Shown: piece by piece, positions 1-8,209 of the stretch | Layout: the number at the start of each line of letters is the position of its first letter | How positions within the stretch are numbered: position 1 is the first letter of the stretch | NCBI GenBank assembly: GCA_008931825.1 | Contig: QXVZ01010345.1 | Coordinates: forward strand, 1 to 20,303 | DNA from: Phallusia fumigata | Taxonomy: Eukaryota; Chordata; Ascidiacea; Phlebobranchia; Ascidiidae | Direction of reading: 5' to 3' | Length of the DNA: 20,303 nucleotides | Notes under the pieces: model-generated | Database searches by the model: none | Seen by the model: the letters and a program-made list of their open reading frames with translations, nothing else | What the model was told of the DNA's origin: nothing | Program-made: the position numbers and the translations under genes

Positions 1-1
1 G

Positions 2-91
2 ATTCAACGATATGAAAAATCCAAGCTGACCATCGATAACGCCACACTCAATATCACTGCGCTGTGCTTGTATGATGTGATGTCGAGTTAA
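2..91 (+). CDS. Possible 3' end of an upstream gene (partial)
   Basis: The second frame is open from the window edge for 29 codons and ends in TAA at 89-91. The peptide contains KLTIDNATLNITAL, which loosely recalls the late strands of an immunoglobulin-like domain, but the expected YxC is absent. No polyadenylation signal follows closely. With so little sequence this could be a last exon, an exon relic, or a chance open frame. The left neighbour lies outside the window. Confidence 0.2.
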   Translation: MQRYEKSKLTIDNATLNITALCLYDVMSS

Positions 92-334
92 AGGCCTGCA
101 CAAAAATCTATGACATATTTTCAGGAGACCGGCAACTGTTTCCGCCTTTCATGACCTTTATTGGCATTCACGTAGTGTGTGAAACTTGCTAGTACTTAAA
201 CACTTTGCACAACCCAAATCGGCATTTTTTATAATTCCAACCAACGTGATAACGCTGAAAAAATTAAATGTGCTCCGTTCACAACAGACCGTGTCGGCAC
301 AACTTTGTAATTGTTGATTCAGGTTTTAAACCAA

Positions 335-825
335 CCAGACATAACACCTCCGCGTGGTTCTTTGGAAAATCATCCAGGCATGAAACGTGGTACTGAAGAG
401 ATTGTGAAAATCGTGGAAACCCCATACGCGAAACAACAGTTTTTGCCTCGTGACGTGTTTGTGAAACAAAATCACAATATCAATTACTTTTTACAAAGTG
501 TCTGCGCAAGGCATTAAGGTTCTGAAGCGAAGACATACAGTCCAATAGTAATTAGAAGTAGATGCCCACCAGATGAAAAAGATATTTCAATAGATTGTGT
601 TTGTCGAACCAGATTTCAATTACCCACACAAAACAACTACCTACATAAAACGCGTTGCTCTTGGCAAATCAACCAGGGGGTGAAAATACGTGGAACCTGG
701 GGAAACCCCTTGAGCGAAACACTAGTTTTGCCTGGAGACGTTTTTGTGAAACAAAATCTGTTCACCTGTATTAGCGCGATGTTTAAAGATATTGAAGACC
801 AAGCACCTACAGTCCAATTGTAATT
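335..825. repeat. Degenerate two-copy direct repeat
   Basis: Two diverged copies run at about 335-565 and 635-825. Shared landmarks in order are a TTTGGAAAATCA / CTTGGCAAATCA block, GAAACCCC, GCGAAACA, TTTTGCCT, GTTTGTGAAACAAAATC (near 459-475) against TTTTTGTGAAACAAAATC (near 741-758), and ACAGTCCAAT. Copy 1 has a 68-codon open frame ending at 517; copy 2 has stops in the matching frame. They are either two decayed exons of a duplicated gene or pieces of a dispersed repeat. I do not recognise the peptide. Confidence 0.5.
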
Positions 826-829
826 GTGG

Positions 830-1664
830 GTGGAACGCACTGAAACCACGCCGATGTTACAAGTGGTTACTGATCGACTTAGGAAATTTTGGTTTGGACA
901 TTTCCAAAGTCTATATGCGACAAAACTCTTAAGTGTTGCCAGTGGATTTGCATAATTTTTCTGTTGGACAACATTGCCAGTAGATCTAATTGCAAAAACG
1001 CTAATTTCCCTTTACGTTACGCCGCGCTTTGTCAGTAGACACAAATTTACGGTCGATTGAAGTTGTAGCGAGACGCAGACGTTTAGTTTTGTGTGAAGGA
1101 AGGGACGGTAAACTAGTTTGAAGCTTCAGTTCGACTGATGTGCATCACGTAAGATGCAATTTTATGAAGTAGAATTTAGCAGAAGCCTGATATTAAAGGG
1201 AGCAAGAAAAGGCTGTTCAGCAGAAGGAAACTTAGGAATTCTGAATTAAGTGGTTTTATTTGTTGATTTCACTATTGCGAAGTTTTCAAACGACCAGTTA
1301 TCAAGAATCAAAGAATGGTAGATACTTTTAAACAAAGCGTTTCAAAACGTTCATTACATTTTGTAACTTCGTCTCGCAATGGCTGTTTTATTATTTAGAT
1401 TTTGTTTATCTGCCATCGGATAATTTTACAAAAACGCGCGTTCAAAAACGATGATGACTCCCTGCTACAGTTATTGGTTTTCTCAGTGGTTGGTTGCAGA
1501 GCAATTGTAAGGGTCTAGATTTTTTTGCTATATCTGTATCGGACATCCATTCTCCTTCTGTATATTTTTCGTGTTTTTTTCATATTTTTCTGTGTCGCAA
1601 ACTTTGTGTAAAATTAATTAATGGACCGCTTGTTGTTTTGCTGAATACCCTTTTTTCCTGTTAG
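830..1664. other. No gene seen between the left repeat and the first DUF1294 copy
   Basis: AT-rich sequence with no open frame worth reporting. It probably includes promoter and 5' untranslated sequence of the next gene, because a splice acceptor-like TTAG at 1661-1664 precedes the exon that ends with the ATG at 1752-1754. No TATA box stands out. Confidence 0.4.
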
Positions 1665-1751
1665 GGAAAACTAGGACGATTAAAGTAAATCCAATTATTA
1701 AAGGTTTTGTTTCTGAGGAAAATATCAATAACCAACAAACCAGTTATCAAA

Positions 1752-2638
1752 ATGGTGAGTGGGTTATTGTGGTATATTATGCGAACAAAAGTAGCAAAAA
1801 AAACTCGTCACAAATTTTACTCTCCTAGAATAATAGGTAAATGTCTCTAAAATCATTAGAATGTTTTTTTGAAAACGGATTTTTTATACCTTGACAGAAA
1901 AATTTTGTAGCAGCTTTGTTACCGACTGTGCGACCCGATCTTGGCAGGCTGAGTGGTATGGTTTGCCGATAAACGTTTACCAACCACAATTGCCTACTGA
2001 ATCTGTTTGTAAGGGTTGGCGTAGTGTGTGGAAGATGACATGGGCGTCGAAGCTAACGCTGTAACTGCCAGAGGAGCACAACTTTGCGTTATAATTACCT
2101 GTTGCTTACTTGCATGCATCACACAATTACGTAGAGAAACACCCACTAGATTCCTATTTCGGAAAACAGAACGTAAAACCAAGTTTTGCTTTATAGAACT
2201 TTGGTAATTCCAACGGACATCGTTTCTACGACGTACAATACAAAAGGGGAAAGTGTTATGGCGGCGGAATTTGCGTGTCTTTCTTAGAAATTGTATTCTG
2301 TGCAACTGTGTTAATTGCTGTTGGCAAATCTGCATGTGTCGTCTTTGTGAAATATTTTGTTTGTATTTGGACCTTGACTCTCGTTGTAAATATCTTAGAC
2401 AAAGTCTTTGCATGTTGTGGGTGTTGCTTACGTGTACCGGAGGTTGTGTTGCAAATTTTTCACACTTATTGGCGGTGCTCCGGCAACAGCTTTTGCTATG
2501 AATCCTTGCATCAGACACAAACGCAGCAAAGTGCCATATCTAGAAGTGTTTGTGGATTGTGCATGTGGATGTGTTTGTCTGCTGTTCATTAGCGGATTTC
2601 TCATATTGCTTTTCTCAAAACAACTTCAAAAGATCTGA
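1752..2638 (+). pseudogene. DUF1294-like membrane protein, frameshifted paralogue
   Basis: Paralogue of the intact gene at 4641-5320. The ATG (1752-1754) is followed at once by a GTGAGT donor. The intron is 1755-2196 (acceptor TTTATAG) and the body exon is 2197-2638. It opens with N-F-G-N-S and GHRFYD, parallel to RHPYYD in the paralogue. The core signature is present: ILDK, RVPE, IGGAPATAFAMN and RHKRSK. The frame is broken in the T5 run at 2456-2460: the part before it reads in the frame of 2197, and the part after it (from about 2461 to the TGA at 2636-2638) is shifted by one base. Leaving out one T would give about 147 residues against 148 in the paralogue. It is therefore either a very young pseudogene or a homopolymer sequencing error. 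Several hydrophobic, cysteine-rich segments suggest an integral membrane protein. Function unknown. Confidence 0.7.
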
Positions 2639-3049
2639 TTTTTGTCGTATACGATTTACTATTTACTTTAGTAAATGCGTACCTACAACTTTTACGCTAC
2701 TTTGTGGCTATAATGGGTTTTGTACAAATATGTAGCTATTTACGACGTACACATTATGAGCATTTTGACGAAATAACCAGCCACCACTTTTAAAGTTTGT
2801 ACCTAATCCTTTTTGTTAATGTACGCACGTACAACACGTGTTGTTGAACCATATTTGAAACAAAATTCAAATTACAACATATCTACATTTGTGTCTTGAC
2901 AATTACTTGAAAGTTATTTAAATTCACAAAGAAAAGATCAAAGTAATTTCGAATACAATCATGTGAAAATCATTCTACCCGAAAATATATGATACGCAAT
3001 TAGGTTTCGATACAGGGAATTTTACTGCTGTCTCAGTAAGCAAAACACC
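2639..3049. other. Intergenic, nothing identified
   Basis: AT-rich tail after the frameshifted DUF1294 copy. I see no clear AATAAA here; the first good match lies about 465 bp downstream, inside the transposable element (near 3100). No open frame or RNA gene is supported. Confidence 0.4.
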
Positions 3050-3057
3050 GCGGCAAT
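3050..3057. repeat. Target-site duplication of the hAT element, left copy
   Basis: GCGGCAAT, repeated exactly at 3525-3532 directly after the right terminal repeat. Being perfect, it suggests a fairly recent insertion. Confidence 0.88.
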
Positions 3058-3524
3058 CAGGGTTGCCAGGTGGCCTAAAATTCGGACAAAAAAACAATAA
3101 ATTTTCCGAATTTCACTTGCTGTCCCCGGCGCCTCGTTTTTTTCTGCTTTTATAAAGGCTGCAGCTTTTCTTTGCAATTTTAGCTTGTTGTTCGCTAAAA
3201 GATATTCGCGGTTGCCAAGTATTGTCGACAATTTGTTGGATTTTCTATGAATAATGAATATTGCTTACATATTCAGTTGCAATCCAAAACAATGCATATG
3301 TTCCGAACAATGAGACATGCTGTTGGACTAGTGTTGCTGTGTTTTTAGCGTGTGCACCCAACCGTGACCCGTCACCGACTTTTTTTAAAGATAATGGGTA
3401 AATAAACAAGTTGGAAAATTGACTGCTATTAACCGGTTTCATTTCCTATTTTTTCTTTGTCCTAAAATGTCCGATTTTCAGACAAATACTGTCCGATTTT
3501 TGTTCAGATTACCTGGCGACCCTG
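3058..3524. mobile_element. Non-autonomous hAT-type DNA transposon (MITE), 467 bp
   Basis: The left end begins CAGGGTTGCCAGGT (3058-3071). The right end, read as its reverse complement, begins CAGGGTCGCCAGGT (3511-3524): 13 of 14 bases match. Farther in, both ends carry AAATTCGGAC / AAAATCGGAC-like blocks. The element is flanked by a perfect 8-bp direct repeat, GCGGCAAT, at 3050-3057 and 3525-3532. Eight-base target duplications and CAGGG-type ends are typical of the hAT superfamily. There is no transposase, so it must have been moved in trans. It sits between the two DUF1294 paralogues. Confidence 0.88.
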
Positions 3525-3630
3525 GCGGCAATATTGCTTTTAAATGGTTCTACAGTTTGTCCTGTACGATGTGCGCTTAGTGCCAGCAGTTACTTTTCAG
3601 TGCGTTGCGTTTTTAGGAGATATTACTGCT

Positions 3631-3840
3631 TTCTGTAAGGTAAAATTCGAAACGGTAATTTTTGACGTTCGTCAGTTCAAAGTACATTGCTGGCCTGTAT
3701 ACCTAATGAGAAACAGTTAATTTGAAATCGATAACAAACAACCTCAGTCAATGCAAGTAAAGGTTATAAACTTTACCCCTCACAATTAATCTTATAGGTG
3801 CCGAAGGTTTGGGATTACATTCTTCGAAGACACTCTTGAT
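3631..3840 (+). repeat. Direct repeat, copy 1: relic of a DUF1294 gene 5' region
   Basis: About 210 bp matching 4408-4620, the 5' region of the intact DUF1294 gene. Shared pieces include GACGTTC(G/A)TCAGTTCAAAGTA, ACAAACAACCTCAGTCAATG followed by CAAGTAAAG, and a CTTATAG / CTTTTAG acceptor followed by GTGC(C/T)GAA. This copy has lost a base in the AAAGG of the exon (AAGG here) and lacks the ATG that ends the exon in copy 2. Copy 1 therefore looks dead: the stub of a third, otherwise lost, tandem copy or a local duplication. Intron parts are conserved as well as the exon, which suggests a recent duplication. Confidence 0.8.
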
Positions 3841-3966
3841 TTTCCGTCGCATTGCCGCAATCGCACTGCTGGTGTGAAGCCCCTGCCGCTTCAGGCGTCG
3901 CGCGCATAACCGCAGCTTCTGCGCATCGCCAGCCACCATTGTGAACCGCGCTTGGCGGGCAGAGCC
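3841..3966. other. GC-rich fragment of unknown origin
   Basis: By hand count about 65% G+C over 126 bases, against clearly AT-rich surroundings, with many CpG steps. It starts exactly where homology to the second direct-repeat copy stops. On the minus strand a 63-codon frame (3939-3748) begins with ATG and reads MVAGDAQKLRLC then a basic stretch ARRLKRQGL; its first 33 codons fall in the GC-rich part and favour G or C at third positions. It may be a fragment of an inserted coding sequence, for example from a transposon. I cannot name it. Confidence 0.45.
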
Positions 3967-4407
3967 TTAACTGCAAGACACGAAATTTAACTAAATCTGC
4001 ACGTCTATACACATTTGTTAGATTTAATAGTTTAATACTGCTTCTCAATAGCACCAAATAATGGCCCTAGTTATCCTGTAACACTTCTTGCTTGCTATTG
4101 TTTCCTAATTATTTTCTGACAATAAAAGACAATTTCCAGTGTACAACAATAATTAGGCTAAACCGTATTTTAGGTTGTGTCATGGAGTAAAGCACACTGC
4201 AGTGTGAGGTAAGGGATAATTAAATAAGAAATGTTGGCGTATCTTATAGTCGAATTTTGTTGAAGAAACATGAAACAGGCAAGAACCAAAATGTAGTGCA
4301 GTGTTTTAGCAAAAATAGTTTATCAGATAAATGTTGGATTATCTAAATCGATGCTCTTTAGCTCAGTTTTGCTGCTAAACTGAAAATTACCAAATAGTAG
4401 GATTTTT
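3967..4407. other. Intergenic, probable upstream region of the intact DUF1294 gene
   Basis: AT-rich. A run of C/T-rich acceptor-like sites occurs (for example the TTTAG ending at 4361), but I could not define an upstream coding exon: the frame leading into 4416 has a TGA at 4381. No TATA box is convincing. Confidence 0.35.
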
Positions 4408-4620
4408 TTCTTTGAGGTAAAATGTGAAAGTGCAAAATTTCGACGTTCATCAGTTCAAAGTAAATTGCTTGCCGGTAAAACTAATAAGAAAAGTTATTTT
4501 GAAATCACTGACAAACAACCTCAGTCAATGCAAGTAAAGATTTTAAATTTTTACCATCACAACTCATCTTTTAGGTGCTGAAAGGTTTGGGATTACGTTC
4601 TGCAGAAGATATTCTTGATA
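4408..4620 (+). repeat. Direct repeat, copy 2: 5' region of the intact DUF1294 gene
   Basis: Partner of 3631-3840. It includes a donor-like GAG|GTAAAA at 4417, intron-like sequence, the CTTTTAG acceptor ending at 4574 and the beginning of the exon that ends in the start codon. Confidence 0.8.
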
Positions 4621-4640
4621 CAGCAACCATCATAGACACG

Positions 4641-5320
4641 ATGGTAATACGATACGAAGTACTTAAGACATCTCACTAATATATTTTTAGCGGTACTAGA
4701 TTGTTAAACAGTGAAACAAAATGCAGTATAGGGAAAAATAAGCAATGGCTGAATAGTTAAATTGTTGTGTGAAGTAGGGATAATAGTCAGGGTTTTATTC
4801 TGATTTCTTAACAAAAAATTGCATCTTTTAAATTTTTTCTACTTTTGTGTATTTCACTGTTTATTTTTTTCTTTAGGACTGGATAGAAAGCAAAAGGCAT
4901 CCATACTATGATGAAAGTGAAGACCCAAGCTACTTGGATACTTGCTATGCTGTTGGGTTTTTGGCGCTGTTTTTAGAACTTGTCATTTCTGTTTTAGCTC
5001 ATACCTTCGACAAATCAGCTGCCTTTGGTATTTTTACACTTACTATATTGGTGATTACTCTAATTATAAACATTACAGACAAATGGTTAGTGCATGAAGG
5101 AATGGAGGGAATTCCAGAACATGCACTGCACATATTGACAATCATAGGTGGAGCCCCAGCCACTGCTTTTGCAATGAACCATTGGTGCATTGGGCATAAG
5201 CGCAGAAAGGCGTGTTACCAAAACGACTACATAACATGTGCATCAATATGTTGTGCCTTGTTAAGTGGCATTCTCTTTCGACTACTGTACTCTGTGTTTA
5301 ACAATCAGACAGCAACGTAG
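4641..5320 (+). CDS. DUF1294-like four-segment membrane protein (intact)
   Basis: Two coding exons: the ATG alone (4641-4643, donor GTAATA), intron 4644-4876 (acceptor TTCTTTAG), then 4877-5320 ending in TAG; 148 residues. An acidic N-terminus (DESEDPSY, residues 13-20) is followed by hydrophobic segments near 24-45, 49-68, 84-101 and 120-142. Residues 59-130 match the bacterial DUF1294 family (Pfam PF06961, from memory): D69-K70, I80-P81-E82, G92-G93-A94-P95-A96, and H108-K109 with R111-K112. The family has no known function and in bacteria often follows a cold-shock domain; none is seen here. The exon holding the ATG probably starts at 4575 (69 nt). Its frame stays open upstream of the ATG, so a longer N-terminus from an unseen exon is possible. 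The start at 4641 is favoured because the frameshifted paralogue has the same ATG-intron arrangement. It converges on claudin C. Confidence 0.75.
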
Positions 5321-5467
5321 CCGATAATGGAGTATTTCCTGGTGATTGTCAAACATGCTGAAAGAAATGTCCCTCTAAGTAAATAGTTCTGTTTTTGTAA
5401 ACTTTGCCGGAAAATGTTGTGTTTTTCATGCCAATCTGACCAGATTTCGTGCATATTTTTGTTACCA

Positions 5468-5473
5468 TTTAAT
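5468..5473 (-). terminator. Candidate polyadenylation signal of claudin C
   Basis: Minus-strand ATTAAA about 300 bp beyond the claudin C stop. If both candidate signals are used, the two convergent transcripts would overlap at their 3' ends by roughly 200 bp. A nearer ATTAAA (5757-5762) is only 8 bp past the stop and less likely. Confidence 0.3.
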
Positions 5474-5678
5474 TGTATTACAACATTTGAGGATGTATGT
5501 TAGAGGTCTTCACAAAACATGTGTTATTTTTTGCATGTGGACACGTACGACAGTATATAGACGCTGTACAGAAAGTACATTGTGAAATTATTCAATCTTC
5601 AAATATCAGTTAATAAGTTGCATCATTAAGGCGATGGGTGACGTGTCGTGTGAAGTCATCAATACAACAACTCATGAA

Positions 5679-5684
5679 AATAAA
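5679..5684 (+). terminator. Candidate polyadenylation signal of the DUF1294 gene
   Basis: AATAAA lies about 360 bp after the stop codon at 5320. Use of this site would bring the transcript end to within about 100 bp of the convergent claudin C stop (5770). Confidence 0.4.
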
Positions 5685-5769
5685 TTGTAATGTTTCATCA
5701 TAAGACGCTAATGTTAGATAAACGGAAATGTTACTTGTGAGTATAGAAAGCTTTGTTTTAATACACGTT

Positions 5770-8209
5770 TCAAACGCTAGCTTCGTTGATTGCTTTGTTC
5801 GGTTGCGCACTGTATCGTGGGTTTTCCTGTTCGTCGTCGCAACAAGTTGACACCATCGTCAATCCGCCAAATACAACAGACACAGCCCCACTGGCCCAGC
5901 CGAAACGTAAACTTTCACCAAATATCCACCTGTAAAATTGGGTAAAAACATAAAACCTTATTAAGCTGACTATTGTAGGAATATGACCGCATTATTTGCT
6001 GCAAACACCAATAAAAATTATATCAATGCTAGATTTAAAAATGCACTTGAACAGTACTTAACGTTAGGGTTTTGCAGCGTTTACCACATAACCAATTACT
6101 CATAGGCGAAAAAGCATTGTGGCTTGGCCACTTGACCCTTTAAGTCAGAGTTTCTCAAACTTTTTTAGCCCAAGGACCACTTCATCTTCGATTTTTTTCT
6201 GAGGACCACCACCCAGAATTCCATTCTAACACGCTCTCAAAACAGGCGATTTTATAAACCCGTGCTCAGTTAAGTCAACTTTTCGCTGACCACTATGAGG
6301 GGATGGACCACACTTCTTGTCGGTAAATAAGGGATTCCGTAGGCTATATTGGCCTTCAAGCAACCTCCATAAGAGCTACTGTTTTACAAATTTCTGGGTT
6401 TTTATTGTAGAAAATATAACAAGAACAAGCAACATGAGTGACCTATCTCAAAAACGGTTTCCAAATTACCTGGTTGTCAGTTGGAGGAGTGTGGATGCAT
6501 TGTGATCGGTGGGAAGAACTGCTGCATACCACGAAGCTGCCACCAACATTGCTATTCCAGCTAACACCCCGAATACCCCGGCTAAACCACGGATAACCTT
6601 CTGCGCACAAAAGACCTTTTTATTGAATACATCAGATCGACTGTAAGCAATCTAACTTTTAAATCTGGAATGGTTTAGAACAAATACAACATTAAATGCT
6701 CCTGACCAGATAAGTATAACAAGGTTGTGAGTTTGAACCTTATTAGCGCAGGTTAGATTTCTTAGTTAGATCGAGGAATTTCCACTTTATAGATAAGTTA
6801 AAACAACAAAATAAACTGCACAGTTTTGCTCTATTTCTGCACGTACTTTTTTTGCATTTTATGCAATGTACCATTGTCTACTGCTGGCGAATGAAAAGGT
6901 TTGTGTAACAAAATGATATACCGGCATTTATTTAGGCGATTTGTTCACTGGTGACTGTCCAGGCGATTTGTTCAATGGTGCAAGTCTATAGCACTCACCT
7001 TTATTCTAGATTGCATGCATGGCCAAAAATGCAAACCAAGAGTCAAAGTTACAAGTGCCAAAAGTGAAAGGGCCATCGAAGCGATGTTGAAACCTCGGGC
7101 TGAAAAAAAGGAACTAAAGAAACGATGGAAAATAAAGTGGGTTTAAAGTAAGTAAGTAAGTAAGTTAGTAATAAGTTTTTGCATAAATAAATTGTACGCA
7201 TTATGTGAGCAGACGCCAAACTATCACGACACTCTTTGAATTCCATGACATCAAAATGAGATGACGTCAAAATAAATGTAATCATTTTCCGAAGCAATCA
7301 TCTCGGTTTCTCTAATTTTGTTTTCGTGTTTCACGTTTGTACTTTTACTGATGATGATCGAAATATTTGCTTTCTAAAATGATTGCACTGATTTTTATCA
7401 AGTTTTTATCATTCTTTGTCATATGATTACAAAATTATTTTTTTCAAGTGAATATTAGCAAATTGACTTGTTTAAAACAATTCTGGTCGTGTAATTAAAA
7501 CCTTAACAAGTAGAACCCAAAAACTCTTGCCAACATACAATTTTACCTCCCTTTACTTCTAAAGGAATCTCGTTGAACAAATCTTCTACGTATTCATCAC
7601 ATCCTCTGTTTCCCGTCGAAAATACTACACACTTGATCCACAATCCTTTGTACTACAAGAAATTCATTTACACCGGAGTTAATTTGATTTAAAGTTTAAA
7701 CTTCGTGAAAAAAAGTGAAGAATCGTTTAAGTACAATTTGTATGGTAAAATCCTTACGTTTTAAATTTAAGGTACCAATGAAAATTTATCCTGTGAGCTT
7801 CAGACAGTGCACACTGTTTCTTTTTGCTATTATAATTCATCCTTTTTTGTACACTAACTTGTGTTCGTCGGGTCGTTGGTTCGAACACAAGGCCATTTGA
7901 AACTTGGAGTAAGTAATAGAAATATGAAGTCTTTCTCACTACATGAATTTTGGATTTGATTCACTATTAATTTCTATCACACCCATACTCATCATGGATG
8001 TGACCGAGTCGAGATTAGAACCAACAAACTTCCGATCACCAGAGGAAATACCAAAACCTCACCAAACACACACTTACCCTAGATATGCCGTCTAATATTT
8101 CGTCCTCGGGATTGCTTCTCGCCCAATACGGAGTAAAGGCGGCTGCACAGGAAAGTGCAAAACCTGCCATCAAACCAACCAAGGCGACGTACTGGACAAT
8201 AAACAACAT
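5770..8209 (-). CDS. Claudin C (tight-junction four-helix protein)
   Basis: Five exons: 8209-8078, 7652-7547, 7099-6999, 6600-6470, 5929-5770 (630 nt, 209 residues). All introns are GT-AG with phases 0, 1, 0, 2. The start at 8209 was chosen over an upstream in-frame ATG at 8287 because all three paralogues then have a first exon of exactly 44 codons. Exon 1 holds TM1 and the PYWAR of loop 1; exon 2 holds GLWIKC and the second loop cysteine (GC), with one extra residue compared with its paralogues and GNRGC in place of GNWDC. Exon 3 begins ARGF and carries TM2; exon 4 carries TM3 (AGIAMLVAASWY) and an NAS glycosylation sequon in loop 2; exon 5 has RWIFGESLRFGW, TM4, a CC pair and a short tail ending INEASV. 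The terminal SV departs from the usual YV PDZ ligand. As a claudin it should sit in the lateral membrane and shape paracellular permeability. Confidence 0.88.
6146..6325. mobile_element. Degraded hAT-like MITE in claudin C intron 4
   Basis: It begins CAGAGTTTCTCAAACTTTTT (6146-6165), followed by repeated GGACCAC motifs (near 6174, 6213 and 6304). CAG(A/T)GTTTCTCAAAC ends with GGACCAC-rich interiors are common in animal hAT elements. The expected right end (TTTGAGAAACTCTG) is missing or decayed near 6310-6325, and no target duplication is visible, so this is an old or truncated copy. Confidence 0.5.
6934..6987. repeat. 27-bp tandem duplication
   Basis: AGGCGATTTGTTCACTGGTG (start of unit 1, 6934) is repeated as AGGCGATTTGTTCAATGGTG from 6961. 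It lies in claudin C intron 3, only about 10 bp from the exon 3 donor at 6998. Confidence 0.75.
7148..7164. repeat. AAGT microsatellite
   Basis: About four AAGT units in claudin C intron 2, followed by a degenerate GTTAGTAATAAG. On the plus strand it mimics repeated GTAAGT donors, but the gene runs on the minus strand. Confidence 0.75.
7245..7276. repeat. 16-bp tandem duplication containing CRE-like sites
   Basis: ATGACATCAAAATGAG (7245-7260) is followed directly by ATGACGTCAAAATAAA (7261-7276). The second unit contains a perfect CRE octamer TGACGTCA at 7262-7269. In claudin C intron 2. Confidence 0.6.
7858..7891. repeat. Perfect 10-bp inverted repeat (stem-loop)
   Basis: CTTGTGTTCG at 7858-7867 and CGAACACAAG at 7882-7891, separated by 14 bases. 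In claudin C intron 1. The GGTTCGAAC in it resembles a tRNA B box, but no tRNA fold or A box accompanies it. Confidence 0.55.

Noticed and set aside
1994-2518. 174-codon minus-strand open frame
   Set aside because: It is antisense to the DUF1294 body exon, has no recognisable domain and is rich in Q, R and N as expected of a shadow frame.
3022-3231. 69-codon minus-strand frame
   Set aside because: It spans the left end and target duplication of the hAT element, so it cannot be an ancient conserved gene.
4575-4640. Treating the 22 codons before the DUF1294 ATG as coding
   Set aside because: The frame is open, but 22 codons without a stop is common by chance, no upstream coding exon with a start was found, and the duplicate copy of this exon is not frame-conserved.
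7141-7170. Repeated GTAAGT as clustered splice donors
   Set aside because: They lie on the plus strand inside a minus-strand gene and are simply an AAGT microsatellite.
7861-7891. GGTTCGAAC resembling a tRNA B box
   Set aside because: It is part of a perfect inverted repeat; no cloverleaf can be drawn around it.
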